The position numbers and the translations under genes are program-made. A DNA stretch of 64,000 nt from Sclerodactyla briareus. Its lineage: Eukaryota; Echinodermata; Holothuroidea; Dendrochirotida; Sclerodactylidae. The DNA lies in assembly GCA_026419785.1 (NCBI GenBank), contig JAODTK010005556.1, positions 124,001 to 188,000 on the forward strand, given 5' to 3'. Below are positions 1 to 12,051 of this stretch, piece after piece. Below the pieces are notes generated by a model, which was not told the DNA's origin, did not search any database, and saw only the letters and a program-made list of their open reading frames with translations. The stretch's first letter is position 1. The number at the start of each line of letters is the position of its first letter.

Positions 1-3000
1 TGCCCTGTTCATACCACTGCAGCGCAGTCAGTTGTTGTAAAATCTCTTGATCAGTTGACATTTAGTGAACTACGTGACATTTCAGTTAACAGCATGTGGC
101 ACAAACAGATCATTTGGCTCGTATCACATTAACAATAAAAGAAAACATTCTGCCTATTGTATCAGTGTGCCTGAATGAATGCTTTAATATCAGAGAATTT
201 TTTATCATGCAGAGGTTGTTCCTTCATATTAATAATAATAATACTAATAAATAGGTTCTTGATATCGCACGAAATACCAAGAGGTCTCTAGGCACTTAAC
301 AAACCATAAAGGTTTTTTTCGAATTAAACGGATGAAATGAAAATGGAACAGTATAACTGTCAATAGCAGGTCCTTTCAGATCTGCAATGAGATACATGCA
401 GAAGTTAAATGGTTATGTTGAATTCATGGAAGAAGCCAGCATAGCATTGCTCCCTGTGACTGGCACAGAGTTTAATTTCGAAAATAATTTGTAATAATTG
501 TTCTCTTCCCACAACTTTGGCACTTCCTTTCCATTTTCTAAGTCTTGTTCATTTGGTGATGCATGTTGGTATTTTTTTTTCTTACCAATTTACATGGACT
601 ATCAAACGAAAAATGAGATAGTCATTGCATAAATTCGTATTTGACCAATGTTGAGCATATGCTCAAGTTTGTAAAGGGCAGCCATTGTCAATTCCCATGT
701 GAAATCGAACAACGAATAATGTCACGATTTTCCACATATCCACTCAAATCTGATATCCGAAGGCTTCACTGGAGATTGGAGATGACGGATATGAGAAGGC
801 CGGTAAAGTTACGTGAATAATTGGTCAGAGCAGGTCTCCTTACGGTTCGTGATCCGAGCTATAGGTCTGGTATAATCAGCATGCATGGTCCACTTGCTAG
901 CCTTTGTCCCTAGTACTATCCATTGAATCCTAGTTACATCCAAGTGCTACAGGTATGGTCTCGATAAGTATCTGGTGATTTTAGTCTTCATGTGGCTTTT
1001 TACAGGTAACATGGCCTCGCGTTGATATGTGCGCCTAGCACTCAATCGTAATATTCTCTTAATTAGAAACCAGATCCAAATAGGTGGTACCACCATTAAT
1101 CACCTTCTCATGCTTTTCAGAATCATAGCTGAATCGCATAGAGCTGAATTGCATTGCTGAGCTGCATAGCATTTGGTATCAGTCTGGAGTGTTGCTGAAT
1201 TTTGATGATTTTTTAGGGAAATTAACCACTGGGTGAAAAAGAAACAAGGTAATTGATTGAAGTTGAATTTTGCTATTAAAAAAAGCAGTCACACAAGATG
1301 AAAGAGATTCACGATTTTGTAATTAGGCTGAAACTTAGGGATATATTAGTGTTGTTGGGTGAAGGATGGGTGTGCATATCAATGGTAATTAAAGATTGTT
1401 GTCATTTTATTTGTACGTTCATTTCCTCCTTATATGTTGCCAATATATGTCATTCTGACTGCTTTTTCTGCATACTGGACAAGGACTTTGGAGGCTTGCA
1501 ATACTCCAGTAGGAAGGAGGAACATGGTATGGCAGGGAATTTGGTCTATTGGGTTTGGACCTATAGAGATAGTTTCCTTTCCCCACGCTATCCTCTAATA
1601 TATCCAAACCTGCAGTTGTCCTTTAAGGCATGCTGACTTGAATGTTGTTCTTCAATTCTCCAAAGTCTCTGCACAGAATTCTTGTAAATTCTCCCTACAT
1701 TTTGTTGATACGGTCTGTGATTGGTTACCAAAAATTGTTCAACTTGTCATTTGTACCATTATGGCATGATTGCAAGTATTTAAGAGGCAAAGTTATAATT
1801 CTGTATTCCTGCGAGACCTGTGAGACAGTATAATTTTAATTCCCTATTCAAAATGAATATTCAAAAATACTATTTCTTAATGTGGAGTTGCACAAATAGT
1901 ATTCCTGTTTATTTTCAACTCTGACCGACCTGCGCCGGCCACCACAATAAGGTTACATCATGCAAACAATGGCGTCGACGATTGCACAAGACTTCAAACC
2001 GCCTCGAACATAACATGTCATCCAACACTTTGACAGAAACATCATGGCCCCTAAAAACCAGCACCTTTTGACCATTTTAATGAGTGTTTGGTTTTTATTC
2101 CTCATAAATATTTGCATGGATTGAGTCGTTGCTTTCTATGCAGTCACCATCCCTGTGTGGTCGTCATGAATCTACCGATAAAGCTTCCCTAGGTGTTTGG
2201 CAGCCGGCATTGGAATGGGTCGGTTCGTGCCATGCTGATACAGTGTACCGTGCCTTGTTGAATAATGAGTGATGTCTAAGTGTGTTTAGGTGTGATGGTA
2301 TTGGCTAGTACTGGTAATGGGATGTTGGTATGAATATTAGCATGCGTTTATGGCTTGGGGGATTTCTATTTTCGGAAAGATATGTGCGAATTTGAAAACT
2401 GCATGTGCCATTAAACTTTTTTAGTTGCATCATCCAAAAGCAACAGTTTATATTGCAGGCCAGTAATTGTAGGAGACTAACTGTGTGTGATGGCCTCCTC
2501 TTAGCTGTTCTTCTAGGTGCTCTCGAGAGCTCCTTATACCAAGCCAAGGTGTTCACTGATCTCAGTAGATGGACTGTAAAGAGACTGTTCCTTCTATTCG
2601 ACATTATAGGATCTAGTAACCCTTGTCAGAGACTCAACCGCTGCCATACCGGGCCAGACAACACTTATGGAAGGACAGGGCCTCCTCCTACTACCTCGCC
2701 TATACTTGCGGTATGCCCTGTTTCTTCGGCAAACAACTGTGCCTAGCAGGTCTGACTCATCCTCCAATTCCCTGAAGTACCCGCAAGACAGTGAAACTAT
2801 GAGCTTGAGGCCACAGGGCTAGCACGCTGAGTCCCATGCAGTTGAAGCATTGTTAATAGGTTTCATCGACTAGCTGGCAGGTCTTACGCTAAAAAAAAAC
2901 CCACCACTCCACTACGCTAACCTGTTATTTATCTCCAAGGCCCTGGATAATTTGTAATGGGTGGAACAGTTAATGTCCACAGTTACATGCTAATAACCTT

Positions 3001-3261
3001 CTATATTGATTAATCCTTCAACTCTGAACATTACCTATGGCTGGATTTTATACGTGGAGGATCTATGTTTAATATCCTGTCAGGGTACATCATGTGGAAA
3101 GGGGGAGGGGGGGGGGGGGTAAATTGGGATACACAAAAGATTGATAACTTCTTCGGACATCCCAATTCGCACTGGACTCCCAACATTCAACATGTTGTTG
3201 TGCTTGTACATTGTGTACGTAAAATTATATATATTTCTGTCTGTGTCTCTCTCTCCGGCAG
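1..3261. other. Upstream stretch, no exon recognised
   Basis: Probably intron, or sequence 5' of the linker exon. No conserved ferlin C2A block is visible in any frame. It contains short AAT-rich runs near 230-250, an isolated match (about 1610-1635) to the terminal inverted repeat seen at 20.2, 49.8 and 58.3 kb, and a G run at about 3101-3118. The open frames of 60-113 codons here have no recognisable similarity, no conserved motif and no consistent splice context. Confidence 0.5.
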
Positions 3262-3386
3262 GGTCTAAGGATTGATGCTACTTCTGAGGTCATGTCACAG
3301 ATGGATCTGCTCATGAGCCTACCAGCCTACAAGAAACTGGGGCCAATAGGGATAGAGGAGCCACTGCCAAAGAGGCAGACTTCCAG
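3262..3386 (+). CDS. otof: ferlin exon: linker before C2B
   Basis: An open exon bounded by a pyrimidine-rich acceptor (ccggcag) and the donor cag|gttgag. It encodes about 41 residues with SEVMSQMDLLMSLPAYKKLG and EEPLPKRQ. It sits just 5' of the first C2B exon and in the same orientation. I do not recall a close match in the vertebrate otoferlin linker, which diverges fast, so the assignment rests on position, splice sites and an uninterrupted frame. Confidence 0.6.
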
Positions 3387-3875
3387 GTTGAGTGATAGTC
3401 ATTATGTTCTTCACTTAATTTCACATCCAATTTGAATTTGAGGGGGGAGGGGAGGGGCACGGATAAATTCCTGGTGAGCATTAGAGTGGGGCAAAGTTAA
3501 TTGGGGGGTTGGGGGTTGAAATGGAGAATATACCAACTGTATACTGCTAGGTCAACACAAATGTTAGAAATGGTGGGCTGAGAAAATTCCAGTCAACAGA
3601 CATTTTTTGAGGCATTGATGGGGGGAGGTAGGGGGGGGAGCTGAGTGAAGCACCCCCAGCGGCAGCTTACGAGGACAGGTTAAAAAAACATACCCGACCC
3701 TAGATCACCAGAAATGCCTTCCCAGCCTACGGACAGGCATCACTTTGTCTTTGTTGGTCACTTTATCGCCACATAGCTCCCTACCACCATTAACCCCACT
3801 CCTCTCTCTGTTTGCGGGACCTTGGTTGAAACAAAATCACATAGGACTCTCACCACATTACCTTGTCTCTTTCAG

Positions 3876-4004
3876 GTGAATATCAGCATCCACGGAGGGC
3901 AAGCAGCTGATTGGCCTTGACATTGATCCCCTAGTTCAGTGCTGTGGGGGGCCAGAAGAAACTAACACAGGTCCAGGGTCAAACAAACAACCATTCTTCA
4001 ATGA
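3876..4004 (+). CDS. otof: ferlin exon: first half of C2B
   Basis: Acceptor ctctttcag. The tail lies before a gtaatc donor. Conserved pieces appear in different frames: ISIHG, then KQLIGLDIDPLV (vertebrate form RQLVGLNMDPVV), then VGGQKKLTQVQG, then PFFNE (vertebrate PYYNE). At least two 1-base shifts, near 3905 and in 3930-3975, separate these pieces. Together they cover the beta strands of C2B up to the NE(Y)FVFDFH segment, which continues in the next exon. Confidence 0.8.
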
Positions 4005-5213
4005 GTAATCATCGCAATGGGCGGAGTGGGAATTGGTGCATTCTTCGAACTATATATACCGTATATAACAGTAAAAACGCGTTCTTTCGGTTCCACGAGT
4101 GGTTGACTTTGAGTGGTGACTTCGGGAATTATCTGATGAACCTCCAAGTCCACGACTGTTTCAAAATGGCGACCCCCATTCGATATGCAATCAGAAATCG
4201 AGAGTCATTCTGAAATCTGTCATCCATGAATAGGTAAGTTATGTGAATAACTTTGTAGATGAGAGGATTAGGACCTGAATTCAAGCAGTTGAATTAAAAA
4301 AGTCTCATACGTTTGGAGCAATTTCAGTCCAAATTAGGGTAGCGTCGAATGTTGAAAAGCAGGAGCTTTTCGTGTAATTCCGCGTAACCACTACCCTATA
4401 CATTGCAATGATACAGTGGAGTTTTTATATAGCCGCTCAACCCCGCTGTATTGTACAAATGTTGGTGTCAAAGAACCCATTCACCAGTGTGCACGCGTTG
4501 GTACGGTAATAGCAGTTCGTAGAACACAGCATATGTTACTCTGCCTGGTCCATTGATGTTCTTGAAACTGTGTCATACTGTCTTCGTGGTGTTACTTGTC
4601 CGCTTGTTCACAAATTTTATATCAAGGTCATATAGTGCTGTTATAATAAAAACAGTAGCATCTGTAACATCTGTTGAAAAAATGCATAACGGACACCCAA
4701 ACAGTAATTCTTCGATGGATTTGACCAACCGAACCCCATGCGCATTGACCTTTGGGACTCTATCCCATGTCAAGTCCAGGTCACATGTCCAATAAAGGGA
4801 TACAATATGCCACTGTGTGAAATTGCCCTCTTAGTCATTCTGTGATGGTTTAGCAAATTGACTAAACTGATGTAACACTGGTCATTGACTGCTAAGATGT
4901 TTTTGGCCATATGAAGATCAAGGTCATTACAGTGGCACAATAGGCTATTGTCCGAAACTGCCTTTTTGGCCTGATGATCTTGATCATTTGACACATAATT
5001 TGTACTTCCGTCTTGGTACATTTGTGCTGTTTGAGGCTACAGCACCATGGGTGCTCTAGTTGATTTTTTTTTTCAACCCTGTGTGTTCATCGTTTAGGAC
5101 CTGGAATATTTTCTTTTGATTGTACAAATGTATGTGTACCTTTTTTGTGCCCACTCTGTACCTTTAACTTGATTCAGTTTTCAGCTTACCTCTTTTTTCA
5201 TCTTTATTTGCAG

Positions 5214-5274
5214 TGATGGTGTTCGAGTTCCACGAGCCTGCCCTGTGATCTTTGATAAGATCATAGAAATTACT
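5214..5274 (+). CDS. otof: ferlin exon: middle of C2B
   Basis: Acceptor tttgcag and strong donor act|gtgagt. One frame gives MVFEFHEPAL and another gives VIFDKIIEIT, matching the contiguous vertebrate stretch [20 protein letters not shown]. A single missing base near 5245-5252 would restore continuity. This is one of the clearest cases of an indel between two conserved halves. Confidence 0.88.
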
Positions 5275-6109
5275 GTGAGTAAAAGTGACATTGTTCTTCA
5301 TGATTTTCCCCATAGCAGTTTCCACTAAGAAGGGGTGGGTGGGGGGGGGGGTAGGGTTAACAAGGCAAAGTCATGCGTGAACACAAAAAACAGTGTATTC
5401 AGGGATCAGAGGGCGAGGGGAAATTGTGATGTACAGAGGGACTAGAGTTTACCTCATCAACTTTTCATCAATGCTACTTCTCATTCCTGCGAAACATCAG
5501 TACTTAGGCACAGGGTGTAGATGAAACACAACTAATCATCAGCCGGAGATATGAATGTTTGTCGATGTTGTGGATGCCACAGTTCGTGGAATGCGAGTCG
5601 GATATACCACACAGGAGACATGCAGCATTTTTGTCTGAAGGAATACAGAAGCCTCAAAGATGTGACCTGTTCTTTAATGCCTAATTGCATGGTTACTGTG
5701 CTTGGGTCATTAGAGAAGAGAATGGCAAGAGGTGAGGGGAGGGCGTGGAGTGGAGTGAAGGGGGGTGGATTGGGGTAGATAAGTGGTTCCAAAGAATTGG
5801 TAGCATTGCCAGGGCATCCTGCCAAAGTCTCCTATGGAGGTGGGGGGTGGTGGGATGGGGGTGGTGAATAGGGTAATGAATATGTTTCCGAAGAGATCTG
5901 ATAACATTGCCATGCATCCTGCCAAAGTTTTATGATGCAATCCGACAGATAAATAATGGAAAAAAAATCACAGATGCAAGAAGCGCTCTGTAGAGGTGAC
6001 TGTTTTGTGATGGCAATTTGCACTCTTCCCGTAGCTTTGTTCATAGGAAATTTAACGACGGTATGCATTCTTCAAACATCCGTTACATATTCTTTCTTAT
6101 TACATACCA

Positions 6110-6201
6110 CGACAGCCAGTCCACTCTAAGAACATCTCAGTTCAGGTACAGTGATAGGCAGCTTCAAGATAGGCGTCGGGGGACCGTCTACAGGGCTCCA
6201 G
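6110..6201 (+). CDS. otof: ferlin exon: end of C2B
   Basis: Encodes HDSQSTLRTS, then SGTVIGSFK and then a VGTVYRAP-like end across a frameshift. The vertebrate equivalent is [23 protein letters not shown]. The donor cag|gtgagt at 6202 is strong. The acceptor is uncertain, because no clean AG lies directly before the first conserved residue; a shorter start at 6141 is possible. Confidence 0.78.
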
Positions 6202-7499
6202 GTGAGTCAGTAGCAAGGGGGCTGGGTGTACCATCTCTGTGTGGCTTGAAAAAGGTTCAAATAGAGAGATTACAAATTTACAGATTTTTCAAAATTTTCA
6301 AGATTCCACAATTAACTGGTCTAATGGCCTTGAACATATTTTCACCCAGAAATGTTGTAGATTGGGTTCGTAGCAATAGTATGATAATGATTCTAGAGGG
6401 TAGTTATTGGGCCCCACCTGAATGCCTTTGATGGTTACATCATGAGATGATAAATGCTGTTATGTCAAAGGTTCATAGGGTACACTGGCCACTCGACTTG
6501 CGTGTACAGTGTCAAAACAATCTCTCCGATGTAAAACTACACATCTTGGGTAGCCAGCGCGAAATTTCACGAATTCTCCCCCATACTTATCAACATAACA
6601 TATTAAGAGTTGCCATGAATTGGTTGCATGGTCCAGAGTGGTGACAGTTTATAAATAGCCCTAGTGTATAGAGCTATGGGAGCATCTCACTAAACTTCCG
6701 AGCTGTTCATGTTGAGCCTGTGCACATACGATTTGAGAAGGCCTATTGATTCGTTTTAGGGATTCAGGAACACTTCAAGCCCATCTACTCGGCCATGCAA
6801 TTGACCTGTCACCTTGAATGGCCTGAATAGGGGCCTCAGAGCAGGGGGCCGCTGTACTTGTATTCCATCCTTGCTCCTAAGCTGTCACCAATGGTGATTT
6901 AGGCTCCGTTTGGCGCCCAGATCCGCTTTTTGGCTCCCATGAGCAGTGGATTAAACTCCCATACATATTGGAAGAATTGGTTCTTCTGCGAACTGGCCTT
7001 CGCCGATGGTAATAATTCCAGACGCTAGCGTGGAACGGAAAGGCGGACCCTTCTTGACTTCCTGAGAAACATAGCAGACTGTGAGCACACTGCACCCATG
7101 CGGAGGTTTAGAGTGCACCATGAATGAAAAGTTTGAGTCTCATGACCCAATGTTAAGGAGAAATGTTTGTGCAGAGAACGTAGTTCTTCGCCAAATTTTA
7201 GCCATTTATAGCAATTTTGGGCTTAAAACATGCTTAATTCCATCTACAATCATTAAATTGCATCCCCTCCCAGGGGATGGCAGTGGGCTGTCGCCTCTGA
7301 TAGAGTTCCCCCATCTGCGGATACCATGTGTGGGAGCTGTATCAGCTCTTTCGGAAGTTTGACACTTTCTCCCATAGACTCAACATTTCTACTGTTGTTG
7401 CCAATATTTGCGATGATATGTGTGAGTGCTTGCCAGTGTCTCAAATCACCATGATTTGAATGACAGGTCAATATCCCAGCTATTTCGAATCTCCCACAG

Positions 7500-7627
7500 A
7501 TCACAGTTTTCAAATCGCAGTGGGCCATCCTCATCGACCCCAACGACATCAATGGTGGACCCAAGGGTTACCTGAAATTGGACATCGCTGTGTATCGGAT
7601 GGGGGATGACTCAAACCGGCCAACCAA
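7500..7627 (+). CDS. otof: ferlin exon: FerI segment after C2B
   Basis: Acceptor ctcccacag, donor ccaa|gtaatg. The long in-frame block contains WAILIDPNDINGGPKGYLKL followed by DIAVYRMGDD, against vertebrate [20 protein letters not shown] and DVAVVGKGD. The first residues (DHSFQ, vertebrate EHQFH) are in a different frame, so one base is gained or lost near 7520. FerI is a ferlin-specific segment between C2B and C2C. Confidence 0.92.
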
Positions 7628-8573
7628 GTAATGAGTACAGGCTGATGTTGAAGCGTACGTCACCTAACTTTCTTCACCAATTAGAATCACTTGTCTTTAG
7701 ATCCCATTTCTAGTTCTCTGCCTGAGATATAACCCAAACTACTTTTACCCACTTGTTCTAGGCATAGAATCCTCCCCTGGGGAGATTTGTAATACTGCTG
7801 GTTTCACTGGGCTCCACCTTTCGATCTTCACATGACCAAAGATCTCCGCATAAAAATCGGTGTGAATCTAGTCAGTTGAAGGGTTTAGAATATTGTTTGA
7901 ATGCAAGACGAAGTTGAATAATCCTTATAGGACACACCTGGGTGACAAGACTGAGCGTCCCTACGAGGTCACGGCGGGGAGACAAATCAGCCCCATCTGA
8001 TGTATTACAGGGGGGACTGCTAATTAATGCAACTGCAAAGGTGAGCATAGTCATCAGTTTACCCCAAACCAGAAGGTATCTGTTTTCTGTTTGGGTACTG
8101 CCCAACACTCTAGTGGAGCCAAACAGGCAGGAGACTATAGAAAGGACATCAGTTGCACAGTTCATTCAATAGTTTGGTGGTCTGGTTCTGAAGCTGCTAG
8201 GAATGGTACTTGCAGTTATGTAGTGATTGTTCTTGGCCGGGATGAGTACTTGTGGCAGTCTTCATTGGTGCCATTACTTGGTATGAGTTGGGATGAGAGT
8301 GCCTTGATAGTCCTCAACTGTAGGAAGAGCCCTATCCCTGTGGAAAATTGACAGTTCTTCTTTCTTAGTCGAGGCCATCAAAATGTGCAGCATAGTGGTG
8401 ACACGACGTCTAGTTTGCGGGATAGTGCCCCACATAAGGCAATAGGGTAGGCAAACCATCCAGTGCCCCACAACCTGGAAATCTTTACGCAGACATGAAG
8501 TTTAGGTTGTATCACATCAAAACTCATGATATCTTCATATATTCTTCATTCATATTTTTTTCTTGTATTGCAG

Positions 8574-8749
8574 AACCTCTTGTTACCAGATAACACCCCT
8601 CTTTTCGACCAAGGCCAACTCGCGTCAGGAATACAGGGCAGAGGGGCTGCCCATCATGAACGCTGGTCTAGTGTCGTGAGTCAAGAAGATCTTCACGGGA
8701 TGTCAAGACCTGTGGTCGCCTACGTGCCGGTCGGGTCGTTGGTCAGACG
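8574..8749 (+). CDS. otof: ferlin exon: start of C2C
   Basis: Acceptor ttgtattgcag. It begins NLLLPD (vertebrate NLLLPEG), then in another frame EYRAEGLPIMNAGLVS (vertebrate IYRAEGLPRMNTSLMA), an in-frame TGA at 8677-8679, VKKIFTG, and DLV..AYV..GQT pieces at the end. A donor g|gtgatc at 8750 suits the vertebrate exon break before GKTSV. At least three disruptions occur within 176 bases although the residues stay conserved. Confidence 0.87.
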
Positions 8750-9372
8750 GTGATCCACGGCAATAAATTGGCATACTTTTTGGTCAAAGTGACAGGTCAG
8801 CACTGGTCTGCTTTGTGGTCTCAGTTTCGGGCTGAATAACATCGCCTTTGCTGTCATCACTTGATAATGGACAGTCAGATCAGTGGCTAACCTAGCCCTG
8901 GCTGCAAGTCTACGGTAAGTTTCCTTGACATAATTGACACCTGTGTGTAAATCAGGGAAACACCAATAACGTTTTTTCACAGCTATGCATTGCTGGTATA
9001 ATCCACCATTCTAACAGACACAATAGAACTGCTCCTGTAGCACTTTACTGTAAGAGTGGATTTTGTCTTTTGCTGAGTTTTGCATGAATACTCCTATATA
9101 CATTGCTGACGCTGGTGTCATCCATCCTTGCCTGTCAGAAGTCTGCCGGTATCTGGGCCACAGTCCGTTTTTAAATCATATTTGCCAACTCGCCTATCTG
9201 GCAGCAATGGCAAAATAATGTTTCTATTTCTTTGGGTCCTACAGGTGAGTAACCCAACTGTAGTTGTGCTAGACAATGCCACTCACAATGGCAAATGACT
9301 GTTGGTCGGTGCCACAGGTCCCTGTATCGTTACCCATTCCTATGCTTACCATCACGGACTGTTCTCACACAG

Positions 9373-9565
9373 GCAAGACGTCGGTCAAGAAGAATAGGTA
9401 CGACCCAGCTTGGACATGAGCGGTGTCTAGTGAATGTTTCCCCCTCCCCCCCCCCCCCCCGCTATGCCGCCGAATAAGCTCCAACTGAGGACAAGGACAG
9501 CGTGATGGTAGGCAATAGGCAACCAGCTATATCGACCTGACTCAAATATCAATGACGGAAATGAA
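9373..9565 (+). CDS. otof: ferlin exon: middle of C2C
   Basis: Acceptor ctcacacag. It reads GKTSVKKNRYDPAWT (vertebrate GKTSVQKSSYEPLWN), then SECFP, a run of about a dozen C, NKLQLR, DKDSVM, AIGNQLYIDLTQIS and NDGNE in alternating frames. These match the vertebrate order TDLFPP, KRMKVQIRDSDKVND, VAIGTHFIDLRKIS, NDGD. The C run at 9440-9461 and a TGA at 9416-9418 mark the main breaks. The donor is gaa|gtgtag. Confidence 0.85.
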
Positions 9566-10059
9566 GTGTAGGATGTCGCTTCAAAATCTATCAAGTTGAT
9601 GATAGAAATCTGCCCTGATCATAGGAAGTGGTAACCAGATAGTATGTGGCAGCCAAGTTTAGTATTTATGGAGAGAAGAGTGGTGGAGGGGCATGAAGAA
9701 GCAAAAAGCATTTAAGGGACTTTTGTATTGATTGTAAAACTTATTGGTCGTTATTTTAGGACTTTTTATGTGTTTTATCTGTTAATACTGTATGTGATGT
9801 TCGTTTGACATAGATGTCTGCATGAACTAGTTGGTTTTTTTGTAGTGAATAAACAATCCACGCTCGTGCAACCAGGCGAGACACTTTTTTTGTCGATCGC
9901 CTTGTCTCATTGATATACTTGCGAGCAAGAATTGAATCTACTCAAGGCCCAGCAGGGGCCAGACCTGGATACTGCATGTTTTTTTTGTCAGCTGCAGTCC
10001 CTCCACCAGTACTGGAGTGAGGCAATGCCCCTCTGGCGTTGGCTCTAATGTGCAGTGGG

Positions 10060-11325
10060 CATCGTCTAGGCACCGGGATTTTGCGCGATTTTGAACGGCA
10101 AAATGCGCTCTCCCATTTCCCCAAAATGCGCGATATTGCCCAAAAAAGCCAAAATGCGCGATCGGTTTTCGATTCGGAATTCAAAGTATATTATTTAACA
10201 CTCAAACACATGACAAACTCATGCTTTCTTGGAAAAAGGAAGAATCGCAATTATGCTCTTCCAAAATTCGCGAAAAATGGAATTTCCATCTCCTAAGTAA
10301 CAACTACACTCTGGAAGTTGCATTTAAAAAACAATCGATTCTTCAAAGATCATTTTTAAGGTCACGTAACTTCTGACGATATTTGAGAATATCTCAAAAT
10401 TGGGAATATGAAAAAATGAACTTGAACTTATTCCGCCAACTACACGATCACGAATTTTACCAAACAGCGATGCAGCTCAAGTATACGGCAAATAACATAA
10501 CGAGGAGCACACATGGCCCATGCCTTATCGATCAGGGACCGCCGATTGCTAATTATTAGCGATATGCTGTTAAAACACAAGTCACGTACCACCGCAGGCT
10601 AGGCCAGCTCTGTGATCCGATCCACGTCACTAAATTAGGCTCTGGCTATCAGAGCACCTTGTCTGAGTCGGGGGGATTAAACTGACCAATGGAAAAATTG
10701 CCGCACCGGGGATCACCGATCCCCGGTGATAGTGTACTGTATACGGAAAGTTCAGGGGGAACGAAGTGATAGGAATCAACAGGGTAACTCACCAACTTCA
10801 GGACTGTCTCGTGCACGCACTACAACATTACAGAGAACAATATTAATAGTCCTCTACAGCGTCGGTTCACCTGTGATCGATCCCGCTCACGTAATCCCGC
10901 GGGACGGGAGTCTGGGCAGGAATGTTAACGGCATATTGTGGCACAATAAATTATAGGAAGTGCCAACGATCTGTTGATAGGGGTCATGCAGTGTGTGTAT
11001 GAGCGGAGATTTCAAGCGGATATGCAGTTGCTATGAAACTTTTAAAAATACATCGAAAACGTTTGTCTGAAACTACAGGGGAAGGTGAGTAATGAAGACT
11101 TCCTAGGCCTGCGCTGTGTAATTTAGGTTCATTAGCACCAGCAATTCTTGGTGATTTGGATTATTACTGGTTGTTTGTTTAGGGGATTTTTTTTAAATGG
11201 AAAAAATATTGGATTCACGAAACACCATAAGTGCGTGATTGGAATTGTAAAATGCGCGACGAAGAATAGAACTGCGCGATTTTTGGCGATTTGGCGATTC
11301 TGCGCCAAAATACCAGTCCTAGTAC
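10060..11325. mobile_element. Candidate non-autonomous DNA transposon, GCGC-rich ends
   Basis: The left end reads ctaggcaccgggattttgcg. The reverse complement of the right end reads ctaggactggtattttggcg. Behind both ends lie several copies of aaatgcgcgat-like motifs (10080-10170 and 11245-11310) in opposite orientation. This suggests imperfect terminal inverted repeats about 1.26 kb apart. No transposase-like reading frame is visible between them, and no target-site duplication is certain. It lies in the intron between two C2C exons. Confidence 0.45.
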
Positions 11326-11827
11326 ATAGTCAAAGCAGATTGCAAACTCTCAAATGGCCTACCCGCTTTTGTCTGAGAGTGACTGTCATTAATTGGTCTG
11401 TTGGGCACATGCATTCAGTCTTCATTTTGGACTAATTTGCTCATGCTAGATTATGAAATTCATGATTTACATGAGATTTGTGAGGTGATCTTAAGTTGTA
11501 GAATCTAGGGGAAATTACATGATGTCTCCGGGGAGATATGGGTGGTTCATTTGTATAATTTAGGCAAATTTTCTGAAATGACCTAATGCACAAGAACTTG
11601 TATCTATCTGGGGTTTGTTCATGCAACTAGGTTAGACCCTTCAGGTGGTTGTTTGTAAAGACTGCTAGCTCCTTTCACGGTTTGTCATACAACTTCAGGT
11701 TGACTATGCAGAATATACTACAAAACAATGGCTATGGATAGGGTTTATGGGGGGGGGGGGTTGGAGATTAGTCTATACATTTATATGTCCATTAGATATT
11801 TTAATGACAATTGGTGATCTCTGTCAG

Positions 11828-12051
11828 GGGTTTGAGCCAACAAGCTTGGACCCAGTGGATAAACCTTAGGGTCGACCGGCAGAGTAAACACAATGGATCT
11901 GATAAGCAGCTCATGAGGGGGGTTATTATGGCCCTAGGGGTTGCATGTTCCGAGGAGGCTAATGGTGGCCCCGGTGAAGACTGACTACAAGACGCGCCCT
12001 GGAGTTCTGGAGAATCGGTGTTACAACAGAGAGTTGTCTGCGTATATCAGA
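11828..12051 (+). CDS. otof: ferlin exon: end of C2C, source of a tandem array
   Basis: Acceptor ctctgtcag. Pieces in different frames are GFEPT, KLGPSG, GSTG (vertebrate GFLPTLGPAWVNMYGSTRN), then RGVIMALGVACSEEANGGP (vertebrate FRARLLLGLAVEIVDTSNP), and an end matching TPISE as PISE in the repeat consensus. The last ~98 bases, from about 11954, recur with the intron start in every ~178-bp unit of the array that follows. The donor here reads atatcag|agtatgag; the array consensus is atatcagag|gtatgag. Confidence 0.78.

Larger units (their letters stand above)
4005..8573. other. Introns within C2B/FerI, mostly featureless
   Basis: Excluding the exons listed at 5214, 6110 and 7500, I see only G-rich runs (for example 5339-5350) and a short tandem duplication at about 5790-5935, where a segment with gcatcctgccaaagt occurs twice about 120 bases apart. 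The open frames on both strands show no similarity or conserved motif. A small exon encoding the vertebrate HKANETDEDDIEG segment could lie in 7628-8573 but was not identified. Confidence 0.5.

Noticed and set aside
6018..6431. A 137-codon frame overlapping the C2B exon
   Set aside because: Only the part up to 6201 matches C2B and in a mixture of frames; the rest is intron read-through past a strong donor.
7926..8005. Candidate exon for the linker between FerI and C2C (acceptor ccttatag, frame HLGDKTERPYEVTAG)
   Set aside because: No similarity to the acidic ferlin linker and no good donor.
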